DNA of 53,000 bases from Tubulanus polymorphus (lineage: Eukaryota; Nemertea; Palaeonemertea; Tubulaniformes; Tubulanidae). The notes under the pieces are model-generated. The model was not told the origin of the DNA. It was given only the letters and a program-made list of their open reading frames with translations, and searched no databases. Position numbers and translations under genes: made by a program. The stretch covers positions 126,001 to 179,000 of the forward strand of contig NW_027437436.1 in the NCBI RefSeq assembly GCF_964204645.1, given 5' to 3'. Numbering within the stretch: position 1 is the stretch's first letter; each line of letters opens with the position of its first letter. Positions 21,988 to 33,554 of this stretch are shown here, piece by piece.

Positions 21988-22225
21988 TTTTCCTATGATG
22001 TGTATACGCTGTCTTAGCTATTTTCGCCGGCAGCCTCCTCAAGCAAGACCCGTTCTCATTGGAATATTCGATGCAACTGAGACGGATAGTTTTAGCTAAT
22101 AACTTTTCGTTCAATATGACTATTGCGGTTTCAATTAATTTCTTATTAAACACGATGCATTTCGCTGCCACACCCAATGAAAGAACTGAGATGAAGTTGC
22201 CACACCCAGCCGTACAACTGTAACC
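21988..22225 (-). promoter_or_regulatory. Conserved block upstream of the intact GPCR, copy 1
   Basis: Shares ordered blocks with the region upstream of the pseudogene (13343-13600), including CAAGACCCGTTCTC, GCTAATAACTTTTCGTT and the GTTGCCACACCCA motif. It extends from the start codon outward, so it is a candidate promoter or 5' leader. No TATA box is evident. Confidence 0.4.
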
Positions 22226-24018
22226 AGTTCAACAATTTTACGCACGGCCTTCGTGAAATTCGTTCAGTGCGTACGTCATAAGGTATGTCGACCGGTGTTT
22301 GTATGAGGAATGAAATTAATGATTGCCATCGGCGCTGTCAAGCAATTTAAAACAAGAGGCCCACGGGCCTTATACCGTCATGACGCAGTAGAAGTAGATT
22401 GATTTAGTATTTAAAGAATTTTACAGAAAGATTTACATTGTAACGACGTAACAAATTTTAAAAACAGTTAAGATGGTATATGCTATGCGGCGATAATTTT
22501 CATTTTCTCTTTAAATTTTCCTTATATGAAAAGACAAGCCCATTATAGCTGCCTCAAACATAACACTACAAAAATATCCAAGATGGATGGGAACCCTGAC
22601 AGAGAAACTTGACCTCAATCAAGGGGTAGACATTTCACCTACTAAAATTCTTACACTGAGTATCATGATAATGCATCAAGAATGTGTGTGTAATTCAAAA
22701 ATTCAGTGCATCTTAGTTTGTGTTGTCCCTGTTTGCATCGCGCACGTGGTTAATATAATTGTTTACATCGAACGTCTTCAAAAGCTGATATAAACGCACC
22801 CGCGCCTGTCAACCAATCATCTTAATTGATTCATATACTTAAATGCTCACTATGAAAAAACTATGTGGTGATTCAATGCGGAAGTTTTCAGCAGAATTTC
22901 AGACACTAGGTACCTTCTTTTAAAGCTTAATTTGTTGTATATCATTTACAATAAGTTATATAATACTTTATTCTTAATTAACTTTGAAGCGGCGCGCCGG
23001 CAGCGAACGCTCAAGCTAGGTCAGTCACCAAGGCCAACATTAACACGAAACAGACCACGCTTTATCGCGGCTGAGCGTCTCTACACATAAGTTACAGGAA
23101 CCATTTGTTGACACTTACCTCTAATTAACTCCGAATAAGATAATTCAAGATAATTCCACTGTTCAACGATCGACGCGCAGCTTAAACATGGCGCCGTAAT
23201 TCAGCACGCTTTTCATAATGTATCTCTTTCAAATCACATTTTAATTACAAGTGTTGACTTGTGGTAAACGATCGAAATCTACCAATTTGATTTGGAAAAT
23301 ATGATCACTATAGTTCAATAAGTTGATAAACCACATCCAACTGTCTAATCATTTGAAAGCTTGCCTTCTTATGGAACTATTTCCGCCATATCACAGGTAC
23401 GTTTTCCCACGATCTTACTATGAAAGTAAAATAGGCTTATTTCAGTGAGCTTCTTGCGCCTTCTTTAAAGGGTAACTGACACTTTTTCATTTCAAAATTC
23501 GATGTTCTATCGAACCTAGGAAGATTTTAAAATATGTCAGTTCAAAAATGTGTAGTTTCCGCGTATATCATAATTTTATGAGACAATTTTTGACCTCATT
23601 TCGTTGTATACATCGCGTTAGAAATCATCGGCAATTTCCGTCGATCTCCAGCGCTGTGATGTCAATAAAGGGAGCGCTGAAAATTCTCTTCTATGAGATA
23701 ACGTTGTGTTTTTACTACTGTGTTTTCACTGCTTTTTCTCAATGGCAAATGGTTGTGTTTGCTTTGGGTGCGATTATTCGGGTTGGGGAATATTTCTTAT
23801 TCCGAAGAATCCTGTTCATCGAGAAAAATGGGCTTCCTTTGCGGTGTTGTCATATCGCGGAATCACGGTATCGCAGAATTTTCCAAAAACACGGAAGGGT
23901 CCTTCTCCAAGAAAGCTGTTTTTTGGTGTCCCACAAAATAGAAATCGACTATCGGCACCAGAAAACCCATATTCACTTAAATTTTAACCTGTAGATCAGT
24001 ATATTCAAAAGATTATAG
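22226..24018. other. Non-coding stretch in duplication copy 1, with a dispersed-repeat start
   Basis: No gene recognised. At about 22349 the sequence CAAGAGGCCCACGGGCCTTA begins a stretch that looks like the start of a common invertebrate dispersed element (palindromic AGGCCCRYGGGCCT). Open frames at 23548-23994 differ between copies by a 27-bp deletion and show no family signature. Confidence 0.4.
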
Positions 24019-24340
24019 AACGCAGTCTCAAATGTTTCGTGACTTTCTCAAAATGTATCAAAAATTTAACTAATTTTTAGTTCATAAGTCCTCAAATATT
24101 CATAAATGAACAGTTAAAAATTGTTGAAACATGTCGACTCTACCGTAAAATCAACCTATTAACAGTCCGGAATTTGGGATAATATTGGGCTTTAGAGAAC
24201 ATAATGCCCCCGAGGTCTTCACATTTACAGAAAAGATTACGTAAGTGATTCACGCGCAGCGCGCGATAGGCGCACAATAGAAATCTGAGCCGCGCGTTCT
24301 TTGAGTGTCACCAATTAAGAGGACCGCTATTGTGAAAATT
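24019..24340. other. Unique sequence after duplication copy 1, nothing recognised
   Basis: The first bases after the breakpoint at 24018 have no counterpart after copy 2 (41792). No gene or repeat is visible. Confidence 0.5.
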
Positions 24341-24346
24341 GACTGC

Positions 24347-24673
24347 GGGAGGCATATTCCTCCCAATGTCAATCGATGGAAACTTGACCATGGGGTCCGA
24401 TATTTTAACAATTGACTTTGGGAGGAATATTCCTCCCAAGGTCAAACGAAGAGAATTTGACCTTCAGGTCAGATATTCAAAGTATCGACGTCGGGAGGAA
24501 TGTTCCTCCCTATGTCAAACCATCGACGTATAATTTAGTTTATACGTCCATGGTCAAACGAAGGAAAATGGACCTGGTCTGATATTCGAAATATTGTCAT
24601 TTGTCAACTGAAGGAAAATGAACCCGAGTCTTAGATTCAAAGTTTATTGATTTAGGGAGGAATTTTTCCTCCC
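24347..24673. repeat. Tandem repeat with palindrome GGGAGGAATATTCCTCCC
   Basis: The palindrome occurs at 24347-24364 (one change), 24420-24437 (perfect, 18 bp), 24493-24510 (one change) and in longer form at 24655-24673, with ATTTTT in the centre. The first three are spaced exactly 73 bp apart. Between palindromes lie TTGACC/GGTCAA blocks and GATATTCAAA, so the unit is about 73 bp and partly self-complementary. Confidence 0.8.
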
Positions 24674-24679
24674 ACCACT

Positions 24680-26025
24680 AAACGCTATAACCTGAAATTT
24701 TAGAAAGATAGGTGTTTTGGGTGTAATTAGTTTTTTTAAAGTCATAAAGCCGGTAGATTTATGAATTTCGAGTAATTTCGAGCAATTTTAGAAAACTAAA
24801 TAGATTTTGTATTTTCTTTGTCTAACAGTAAATTGCTATAACTTTGTTGACAATCAATTGTAATCAGATTGTAATCGGGCCCTTCCCGATAAACATGTAG
24901 AGGGGAAATCGTATTTTAAAACACGAGCATAACATAGAAATTAAGTTTTGATTATACAGGGAATATATTAGGACTGCTTACAAATTTTCACTAGACTGCG
25001 ATAAATCTAAATAGCTTAACGGCATGAGTTTAGCTAATTTACGGGTTTAAAGGTTCATTTTCAGAGTCAATGGACGTAATTTGATAAATGCATTATTTAA
25101 ATGGAAATTCTATAGTAATCGATACAAATCATTTATATTAAGTGTTTTGTGTTAATTAAGAATGGTCATTCACGGATTAAAGATCATTATGAAGCTGATA
25201 CATTTCATTCGTGTGGATTATTCTCTCATTACTAGCGTTAATAGGAGATTCGCGTGTCACGCATGATAAAAAAAAAATATTCGAGTCGTATTTCTTTCAT
25301 TTACGGTCGCAAATTAGCCATTGTCCTAGTGAGCATTATTCTCATTCATACGTAAAAGTGTATTCGGTATGAGGGTTTGTTTCTTTCTTCACTCCTTTAT
25401 ATACAATTCAGAAATAGGAGTTGATAAGGAGGTTTTTTACTCCTAACCGAACTCAGTTCCCATTCAGTTCAGTTCAAGTTTATATGCATGGAGATCTATG
25501 AAATAAGGGAAAATACAATCCAGCCTACTAGCCACTGAACGTTAGCACCCAGAAAACGTCAGGAATTTGCAGAGAGAAAACATTATGTTACAAAAATATC
25601 GGATAAAATTCATTCTAAACACGCGTTACTAAGCCCAGAACTCCAGATATCGGGATGTTATGTCTAAGGCAGATTTCCCCCTTTGTGACACAACCATTTA
25701 ATTACTCATGTGACCATCATGTTTTAACACCTCTCACAATCAAGCTTAAGATTAAGTGGCCTGTGGTATGAATGTTTTAGTATTGATTCATATAGGAAGC
25801 ATTATAGTCTTTACATTGAAATTAGTTGAATTCGGGAAGAACTGGTGCAGTTGGTGTCACAGTCGGAGAAACTACAATGAAAAATAATACACAAAACCAT
25901 TATCCCTTAGTCAAAATGTAATGGATTCAGCTGAGGGCATGTCACAAAGTCAACAGTAATCAGAGGAATCAATTACAGGAATGAACTTAACAGAACTGAA
26001 ATGGAATTATTATTCAAACAATTTT
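24680..26025. other. Non-coding stretch downstream of the DDE gene
   Basis: AT-rich sequence without recognised features. Any 3' untranslated region of the minus-strand transposase-like gene would lie at its right edge. Confidence 0.5.
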
Positions 26026-29000
26026 CTAAAAACATCGTGACTTACAAAAGTCGTTATCCTCATCAGTCGGCACAGCTATTGTCAAGTCTTCCACATCATA
26101 CAGAGGCAGCGGCTCATCAACAGGGCTGTCACTAAATTCCTGGTCAGAAGCAGAGTCCAGCAAGCGTTCCTCCTCGGCTAGACGCAACCTAGTGTTAGAC
26201 ACTGGTGCCTCTCCTGTTTGGCTGTAAAGATAATCAATACCTATAGGTTCACCGGTGTAACGCAATGGCCCTTGGAATGCTGGTAAAAGCTTCTTTCCAA
26301 GGACAGTTTGACTTAGCTCATTGATATGATGGCGTAGCTTTCCACTGTAGCAGGAAATCTGTTTGTCTTGAGTTACAGCTGCAATAGCTCGATCCTCATT
26401 CCAACGCGCTAAACCATCAACCAGGTACATCTGGAAACTGACATCGCCAGCCACAGTACCTATAAATATGAAATCATGAAATTAGCTAATTAGTTAGAGA
26501 AAGCTACAAGAGAAGATTTCATATGGTGAAAGTGATTTTTAATCTTACCTGGAATGAATCTGTTTAGATGAAGGTGGAATGATTCCAATGATGTCGAACC
26601 ACGGGCACATCTGTAGATAGGCAGTGTCGTATGTCCTTTCCTGATCGTTCCGGTTTGTGTGTACAACTGAACGCCAGGTGGATCCTGCAGGCAGGCAACA
26701 TGCTTAGCTTGAGACTTATAAATCTCCGCCATGCGCTCAGTGTTAATGAGCGGAACACCCAAGGAGTCTTTCCCTTTGTCACCCGAGAAGGAAGCGACGA
26801 GCTGACCCAGTAGGCGGACAGTAGCATCTGTTCCACGTGTGGTACGTTTACAGTGCCGTGCCAACTCGGCCGAAGAAATTCGCTCAACTAACTGGCGGTC
26901 ACTAAGACCAGTGATAGCTTTCAGGGCTAGCTCCTCACGCTTCGCTCTCTTTAGACGGTCAAGATCCTCAGGGTCCCACTCAAAGATACACCGGCTAAGG
27001 CCTCTCATAAAACTCGCATACAGCCGATGTGAATCTGTAGTACACCCTGTAGAGAACCACCGCATGAAATGCCAAACGTCCAATCTGATGATGATATCCG
27101 TCCAAGGGGCTAGGTTTGTTTTCAGTACGCTGTGGCCACAACAATCCCGATCAGTGTATATCACCTCAGGGGCAGGCACACCAGCAGTATCATACCTTTT
27201 GATTAGGCCATCAATCATTTGACTGAGACCATAGCCTTCGCCAGTAGTAAGGACAGACATAAGGACCTGACCATGCTCGTTCCCTACATTGGTGCACCAC
27301 ATCGCGGTCCCCTTGGCATGACCAGTCAACTTCTTGACTATTTTCTTAGTTGAGTCAATTTTGAGAATTCGACCAAACTGAGACGTAATGGCTGCCCTGA
27401 CCTCGTCCAGTCTCGACAACACATCACTGACGTACACAAGCATGAGCCACCGAAACTGCGGGATGCTCAAAGGCTGTGGTGGGTCAGCGAATTCGTGCGG
27501 TTTTACGAGACCAGAACGGATAGCCTTGGACAAGCCTTCACACTCAGTGAGGTACTGTGAGACACGCTCGAGGTAAGCTTCGCCATGTTGCTCCCGCAGC
27601 CTCTTCTGGATCTGAGTAGTGCTGTTACCCAGACCTCTCTGACGAAGCAGTCGCACAACCTTATAATCGCACGCGTACTTCTGTGTCAGTATACACGGGA
27701 ACTGGAGCTGGTAACCGACGGCTAGTTGCGAGATGATCTCAGCAGTCGTTCCAACATATTTCGCCTTGCATCTATAAATACGAGACAAAAAAAAAAAAAC
27801 ATTCATAAAATCACAACCTGTAATCAGCAGGTCACACTTTAACATGGACACAATCTTACTTCTGACATTCCAAACTTTCTGTTGCGATGAAGTAGTGCGA
27901 ATCGATATCGAGTACCTGCCGCAACCGCTTGTATAATCCTGCTGATGTCAACTCTCTCCCTTGGCACGTTGCGACTGGACATCTAAGTTGGACTTGCCAC
28001 AGTCGTCGAGGCATCCACAAGAACAGGCGGTGGGCAAAGTACTGCTCGACGTTGGGTACCTGGCCTGCAACTACCAATGGCTGTGGAGGATTCCACCAAA
28101 GCTGATTGACGCGGCTAAAATCCATCTCCAGCCTCCCACTCTTGGTTTTCATGAAGAGGGTTTTGGTGATCCACTTCTGTTCATATTCGGACAGAACTTT
28201 ACGCCATTCTGGTAAAAGCAAGCGGTGGTCGTTATCGATCGCGGTTGTCGTAGTCGGTGTAGTAGTAGTAGTAGTAGTCGCGGTCGGTGTAGTCGTAGTC
28301 GCTGTAGTCCGTGTTGTCTGAGAGGCTAGATAGAGAAAAATAGAATATGAATTTACTATCTCATTCATGATTGAGGTTTATAGCATAAGAATTCTAAATC
28401 ATCATAAAGTCCGGTACAATTTCACTGAAACATTAAACAAAAACAGAATGATAGACAAAAGGAACAAAAGAAAACCGCATCACTGTAATGTTACCATCTA
28501 AATACCTATAAATGAGGAATAAGAGTGACTCACTGGAAAAATTAGATTACAAAAGGGAAATCACTGTAAAAAATAAGTTATTAAGCAGGAGAGGATAGAA
28601 GTGTTGCATTTTGCAAGTGACAGAGAGAGACAGAGAGAGTGTGTGTGTTATCATATTCATAATGTCCATTATAGCAACTATATACCAATATCATAAAGAT
28701 GGATTATGTAATAAAGAGACAGTACTGCATACATATAAAGCTTTACCATGATTACCCAGTTTTTATAAAGAAATAGGTACATTAAAATAGATAGGAAGAA
28801 AATACCATTTTACAATAGCTACACATTTATAAAAGCATATTCTAGGAACCCTACACAACATTAATCTTACCAACTTATCCAGATATAAACTGTAAATTTT
28901 GAGAAATAAATGATTAAATGTTACAATATGGCTGCAATTACTAGGAGTGGATGGCCGAAAGGGAGGACTGCGGTTAACTTGGATGGAATCTTTACAATCC

Positions 29001-29701
29001 GTCCAAAACACTGCAAAAATTTGTAGGATGTATATCTCATGATGTATCAATTGAATCTACAATAAAAATATCATTAGAATTAAGATATATTACCAGATAA
29101 CTGCGCTTCAAGAGTGATGACACTTGTCAGTAGATCATCATCATCATCAGACGGCATCGAGACGTTCTCAGTTGTAGTCGATGAGCTGGGTTGACTCCTA
29201 GTTGTCGCAGTTGGTTGGCTCCTGGTTGTAGCAGATGGGCGACTCCTCCTAGTTGTCACAGTTGGTTGGCTCCCGGCTGGTTGAGTCTGACGAGCTTCTG
29301 TGAAAATAAAAAATTTTTCATAAATAGAACAAGCACAAAACAACTCTGATATCAAACGATCCGACTGTATATTGAAAACTTGACTTACTTGAAATCGTAG
29401 GTTTCACACGCTCTTGATGGACAGCTCTCCTCCTCTCAATCGCTTCCTTGGCTTCGGGAAACAGCCTCATGTATTTGAAGAGGGCTTTCTTGTTGTCGGC
29501 ATGGTTCTTGTGGTCTATCTTGGGATGTGGTTTTTGCTTCTCACATTCATCCATGACGTAGAGGTTTACTGCAAAGCCAAGAGCATTAGAGAGTATCCAC
29601 TGAAATTTCTTACCCCTAAACTTACCAAACTGAAGTGTATACTGGCCTAACAAATGTTTCGGGTTTGACTGATCTCCTCCGGCCTGGGCAACCCGGCGCA
29701 T
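26026..29701 (-). CDS. DDE transposase-like protein, 5 exons, 879 aa
   Basis: Exons (minus): 29701-29389, 29297-29094, 28325-27860, 27771-26549, 26459-26026. All introns are GT-AG and keep frame; the sum is 2640 bases, exactly 880 codons. The N-terminal ~104 residues contain a small domain (YTLQFGKFRGKKFQWIL). Residues ~105-205 are Ser/Thr/Pro-rich with an acidic DDDDD patch and Thr runs. A Cys-containing domain follows (LRCPVATCQGREL, then LECQKCKAKY across an intron), like the one databases call DUF6729, from memory. The RNase H-fold catalytic part has candidate D467 (LKIDSTKK), D535 (YTDRDCCG) and E724 (STSLESFH), with GLARWNEDRA after it. It probably cuts and joins DNA in the nucleus. No stop or frameshift is visible, so it is a recently active element or a domesticated gene. 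The frame is open above the start ATG, so the 5' end may be longer. Confidence 0.85.
28257..28320. repeat. (GTA)n/(GTC) microsatellite inside exon 3 of the DDE gene
   Basis: Runs of GTAGTAGTA and GTCGTAGTC read on the minus strand as Thr-rich coding sequence (TTTTPTATTTT...). Length variation would change a low-complexity linker without shifting frame. Confidence 0.7.
28326..29093 (-). other. Largest intron of the DDE gene, with microsatellite
   Basis: About 770 bases. On the minus strand it starts GTAATAT and ends in a pyrimidine tract, TTTTTCTCTATCTAG. It includes an AGAGAGACAGAGAGAGTGTGTGTG simple repeat near 28621-28648. No other gene is seen. Confidence 0.65.
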
Positions 29702-30985
29702 CGCATCCGCCAAAACTTTCTCCGCAGGGTCCTGAGTTGCCCAACCACTAGTGCTTTTATGGTTCTTGGCGGCATCGGTGTCAAACGTGTCGATCGTACG
29801 ATTTTTTAGGCGACGGAAAATTGGTGAAAATTGAGAAACATCAATTAAACATCGAACAAATTTTAAGGGTCCAGTTTAACATAATTTCAATTTTCATCTT
29901 ACATATGAAAGTAATTACATCAACTAGGTAATTGAGAAATTAGCAAGCTAGGGCTTTATTGTCATTGGAAATCAAAACATTTGAATTGATAACCACATTG
30001 GCCTATGTTTTGATAACCAAGTCTTTGTGAGCACAATGCCTGTCATAATAAAGGGATATAATAAGCTCCCACTTATATTGACCTTTCACAGAATACACAA
30101 AACAATAATAGAGACAGCCAGTGGCTGTGGTATCATTGTGACTATTGTTTCAAGTTAATTGCAAGTTGTAGGGAGAGATTTCTGGTCAATGGCCTATATG
30201 CATAAGTACAGGGAGGGTCGCATTCACAAATTGAGTTGAAAAAAGATTTAGACAATTGATGATTTTTAATTTATATAATTCAAGGGGGGATGATAGGAAT
30301 TTTAAGGGGAATGCTTAGTCAGAATTTTAGATTTTACCCCTGGCCTGGATTCTAGATTTCTTGATTCATAGCGCATCAAGGAATTTACAGACCCATAGGC
30401 TAATACGCAGTTACGACGCTGGAAATACTGAATGATTCGCTAGGAAGGACCTGTTTCATTTTTGGGCTGATAATCGACCTATTCCACGCACGGGAGTAGG
30501 CCTAAATAAAAAAAGGACTTATAGGGCCTAACAGTAACAGAATTGACAAAATATCACGGAATGGAAAAATGAAACAATCCGTAATGCCTTCTAGTGAAAC
30601 TTCTACTCTCTCGCTCTTCTAGTGTTCACGATTCACATTTTGATGATGAACGATAGGCTTAACCCAAAATAATTGTTATAAATTGAAGTTGATTGAATTT
30701 GCGAGTGAAAACTAAGAAGTTTTTCACCAAAAAATTGGCATAAGCAAGCATTTGCGATAAAAGATTTAATCGGGTATGAAACCTCGGATGTTGGAAGTAC
30801 TGAATTCATACACTTACGTGATAATCGGGTAATTTAATCAGATGATCTGGAACGAATTAGTCTGCTTTCTGTGACTGTAACTGCGCTGTGTGTTTACGAT
30901 CGGAAAATCAAATATGGCGCTCTTCAACGGTATATCCCGAAATTACGTCATCGCTAACAAGCACAGCGATTGGTCAATTTCAGGA
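29702..30985. other. Stretch upstream of the DDE gene
   Basis: The reading frame of the first exon stays open to about 29879 without an ATG, so an unannotated upstream start or exon is possible. Beyond that, nothing coding is recognised. No terminal inverted repeat matching the other side of the gene was found by eye. Confidence 0.45.
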
Positions 30986-30987
30986 AA

Positions 30988-31053
30988 TTTCAGGAAATGA
31001 ATTGTGGATATCCGTGGATTTGATTGGCTGTTTCCACAATTCATTTCCTGAAA
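30988..31053. repeat. Perfect 21-bp inverted repeat beside the duplication breakpoint
   Basis: 30988-31008 (TTTCAGGAAATGAATTGTGG...) is the exact reverse complement of 31033-31053, with a 24-base spacer. It ends 28 bases before the start of duplication copy 2 at 31082. The left arm is preceded by another partial copy (TTTCAGGAAAT). Confidence 0.9.
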
Positions 31054-31081
31054 TAAAACACCGCCTCACGCGCGCCCGCTA

Positions 31082-31138
31082 GCGCCAGAAGCCAATTCGA
31101 ATTCGACTCGGAGTTCGTACCATTATTTTCAGCGTACA
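31082..31138 (-). pseudogene. Truncated start of the GPCR pseudogene at the duplication edge
   Basis: The first ~19 codons (MYAENNGTNSES...) of the 12256-13342 pseudogene, cut off by the left boundary of duplication copy 2. The upstream block (31139-31397) is duplicated with it. Only this stub remains, so it cannot encode a receptor. Confidence 0.9.
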
Positions 31139-31397
31139 TTTTTCCTTTGTAACGTATATACGCTGTCTTTCGCCTCCTCAAACAAGACCCGTTCTCGTGG
31201 GTATATTTGATCCAGTTAAGACGGATGTATATTTTTGGCTAATAACTTTTCGTTTAATATGAATATTGTTGTTCCAATTTATTTCTCATTAAATGCGATG
31301 TAATTCACCGCTTAATAAAACGACTGAGTTGAAATTGCCACACCCAACAATACAACTGAGTTGAAGTTGCCACACCTAACGATAAAATGCGCAGTGG

Positions 31398-32111
31398 GCG
31401 GATCTAGCCCTCAATTTGACCATGTCACAGCTTTTGAAAGGGCATTATTATTTCCATACTGATAGACTTAAAAAGGGTCAACCAGCAAGTGCCATATAGC
31501 CATTAATCATCTTACAAAATTTAAATTCATTATCTTTCTTTTTAGGTAAGTATGTTTACAACGTCAAAATTGATGAATGAGATTCACAAAACATTTTATT
31601 ACTTGTACAAGTAAAATTTGAAATAAGATCAAGCAAAACCAAATATTCTTTCGAGACGAATACGTTAATGTCTTAATTTCTTCATCGTCTCAAGGCGCTG
31701 TTTCAAATTTGAAGGTTTAAAGAGATCGCGTAACTGCGCCAGCTACCTAACTTTATCGGGATCTAACGGTTCCCGCGCGTTTAGAATGTTACCAATAATC
31801 AGGTCATAAATCGGCTCCTTGAAAGTCATATCACCAGACCAGTCGTCTTTCGTTGGACGCGATTGTCATTGAAAAATAAGCGCCTGCCTCCCCCGTCATT
31901 TTTCCAAAAAGTGCTGATGAGAAATAAGGATATTTCTTGTAGCGAGGACAGAATACCATATGCAGTTTTCTATACGTTGGATATATTTTCCTCCTAATTC
32001 TAGTTGCGCAAATGTATTACTCTTAGCCACATTTTTTATTATTTTAAGTTACAATACCTTCATTTCTTTGGTTAAATGTAGTGCATGATGAGCGTAGTCG
32101 TTTTATAGTTG
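31398..32111. other. Non-coding spacer in duplication copy 2
   Basis: Counterpart of 13600-14314; nothing coding seen. Confidence 0.5.
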
Positions 32112-32702
32112 ACGATATAACACCGTAGATATTTAACTTAATTTAGTCTAAATTAACAGAGCATTTTTTAGGTCTAGTTATGAATTCTATTTTTTATTTT
32201 ACAAATATTGTCTTATTTTCATTGATGTTACTAAGGGGGCTGGATGGCAATCAGTTTTGGAGTGTCGGACTGTTTTTTTGTTTTAGAAATGTACTTGAAG
32301 TGTCAGTCAGTTTGTATTGTTTTGATAACTGCCTTCTGGTCTCTGCCACCCTTGATGTCTTATGTAATGGCATCCGGTTCAAAATTTGTTGAAAGAAATC
32401 AGAGATTCGAGTTGTAGCTTTTGAGCGGGTTGGATGTCCAGGCTAGTCCCTCCGATATATCCAAGAAAATAAAGTGAAATTTAAGTTAAGTTTGAGTTTG
32501 AAGTTTTAAGAACGCTTTCTCGTCGTTGCTTCCTGATCGTCGACTTAAGGATTTTTAACGTAGTTACCCTGTGCTTGCAAGGCGAAAATCTCAGGGTGCT
32601 ACAACTGTTGGTTGAACCCGGGCACGATAAAGATAAACCTAGGCTAAACCTCGAGCTAAAGTGAGTGCTGAACTATCTGTCGCTAAGTTCCCGAGCTTCA
32701 AG

Positions 32703-33548
32703 ATGACAATACGTTGGAATTCACATCCGGAATGGAGGCAAAAAGGACATCGAACTGATGCGCACTGTTACGGTAAATCAATCAAAATTGTGTGTAATCT
32801 TTGTTCTAGAATCGGACATTACGCTAGATTTTGTCCAGTTCAATTCTCAAAATTTCCCATAAGAGAAACAAGATTTATTCGTCGGAAATCCGAAAAACAA
32901 CGAAATCGGGACAAAATACGTATGGACAATTACAATCGTTGGAAAGAATCGCGTTTTGAAGTCAGCCAGTTAGAACAGAAAATTCATAGCTTGGAAAATC
33001 AGCTTCGTGTCACGAATGAAAAACTGAAATCTGTTGAATATCGAAATTCGGAACTATCGTGTCAGATATCATCAACAAATCGTGATCAACCGTCAGACTT
33101 TTGGCATGATGCGCTTGAGGATCCATGGCTCCGAGACGTAAGCGTTCAAACTCAACTCGAATTTTCGGATAAAGATATTTGCGTTCAATGCGATTTATTG
33201 CCATTTGAAAAGACTTTATGTGATGCCAGTTCTCAGTGCACCATTGAAAATACCGTTTTAAACGTTGCGCCGTGGTTAGAAACTTCAAATTCGCAAACAG
33301 CCAAAAAGGAAAATTTTATTCGAAATATGATCACAGAAAATAACCGGCTAAAATTCGAAAACCAAGAGCTCGAAAAGAAATACACTGGAATGTGCGTTCG
33401 TATTCCTGCGCTCGAACAACAAGTTTATCGCTCGATGCAGATCATGAGCAGTTTAAATCTCTGTCCCAACAGTACAGATTCTGGGACAGCGCGCCTACCG
33501 TCTGAAAGCGTCAGAAAATCGAAGAAAAGACGCTCAAAACGGCTATAG
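32703..33548 (+). CDS. Gag-like zinc-knuckle/coiled-coil protein, 281 aa (copy 2)
   Basis: Counterpart of 14908-15753 with the same CCHC knuckle at residues 31-44, coiled coils and basic tail. Two amino-acid changes were noticed (R to I after the knuckle, E to N near residue 75). The frame is intact. Upstream of the ATG this copy has a different short segment (CTAGGCTAAACCTCGAG) and a shorter open leader. Confidence 0.75.
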   Translation: MTIRWNSHPEWRQKGHRTDAHCYGKSIKIVCNLCSRIGHYARFCPVQFSKFPIRETRFIRRKSEKQRNRDKIRMDNYNRWKESRFEVSQLEQKIHSLENQLRVTNEKLKSVEYRNSELSCQISSTNRDQPSDFWHDALEDPWLRDVSVQTQLEFSDKDICVQCDLLPFEKTLCDASSQCTIENTVLNVAPWLETSNSQTAKKENFIRNMITENNRLKFENQELEKKYTGMCVRIPALEQQVYRSMQIMSSLNLCPNSTDSGTARLPSESVRKSKKRRSKRL

Positions 33549-33554
33549 AAAATA

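Larger units (their letters stand above)
13285..24018. repeat. 10.7 kb segmental duplication, copy 1
   Basis: Nearly identical to 31082-41791 in the same orientation (offset 17,797-17,800, dropping by 27 after a deletion). It contains the start of the GPCR pseudogene, an LTR element, a LINE 3' end, an intact GPCR and non-coding DNA. Homology begins at GCGCCAGAAG inside the pseudogene and ends after GATTATAG at 24018. Differences seen include scattered substitutions and the 27-bp stretch near 23634-23660 that is missing from copy 2. Confidence 0.95.

Noticed and set aside
23548-23994. 148-codon plus-strand open frame with hydrophobic segments (139 codons in copy 2)
   Set aside because: Three overlapping frames are open here, the 27-bp deletion in copy 2 is the main difference, and no domain or splice context supports coding.
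26839-27222. 127-codon plus-strand open frame
   Set aside because: It is antisense to the catalytic exon of the DDE gene, whose exon model is confirmed by splice sites and exact codon count.
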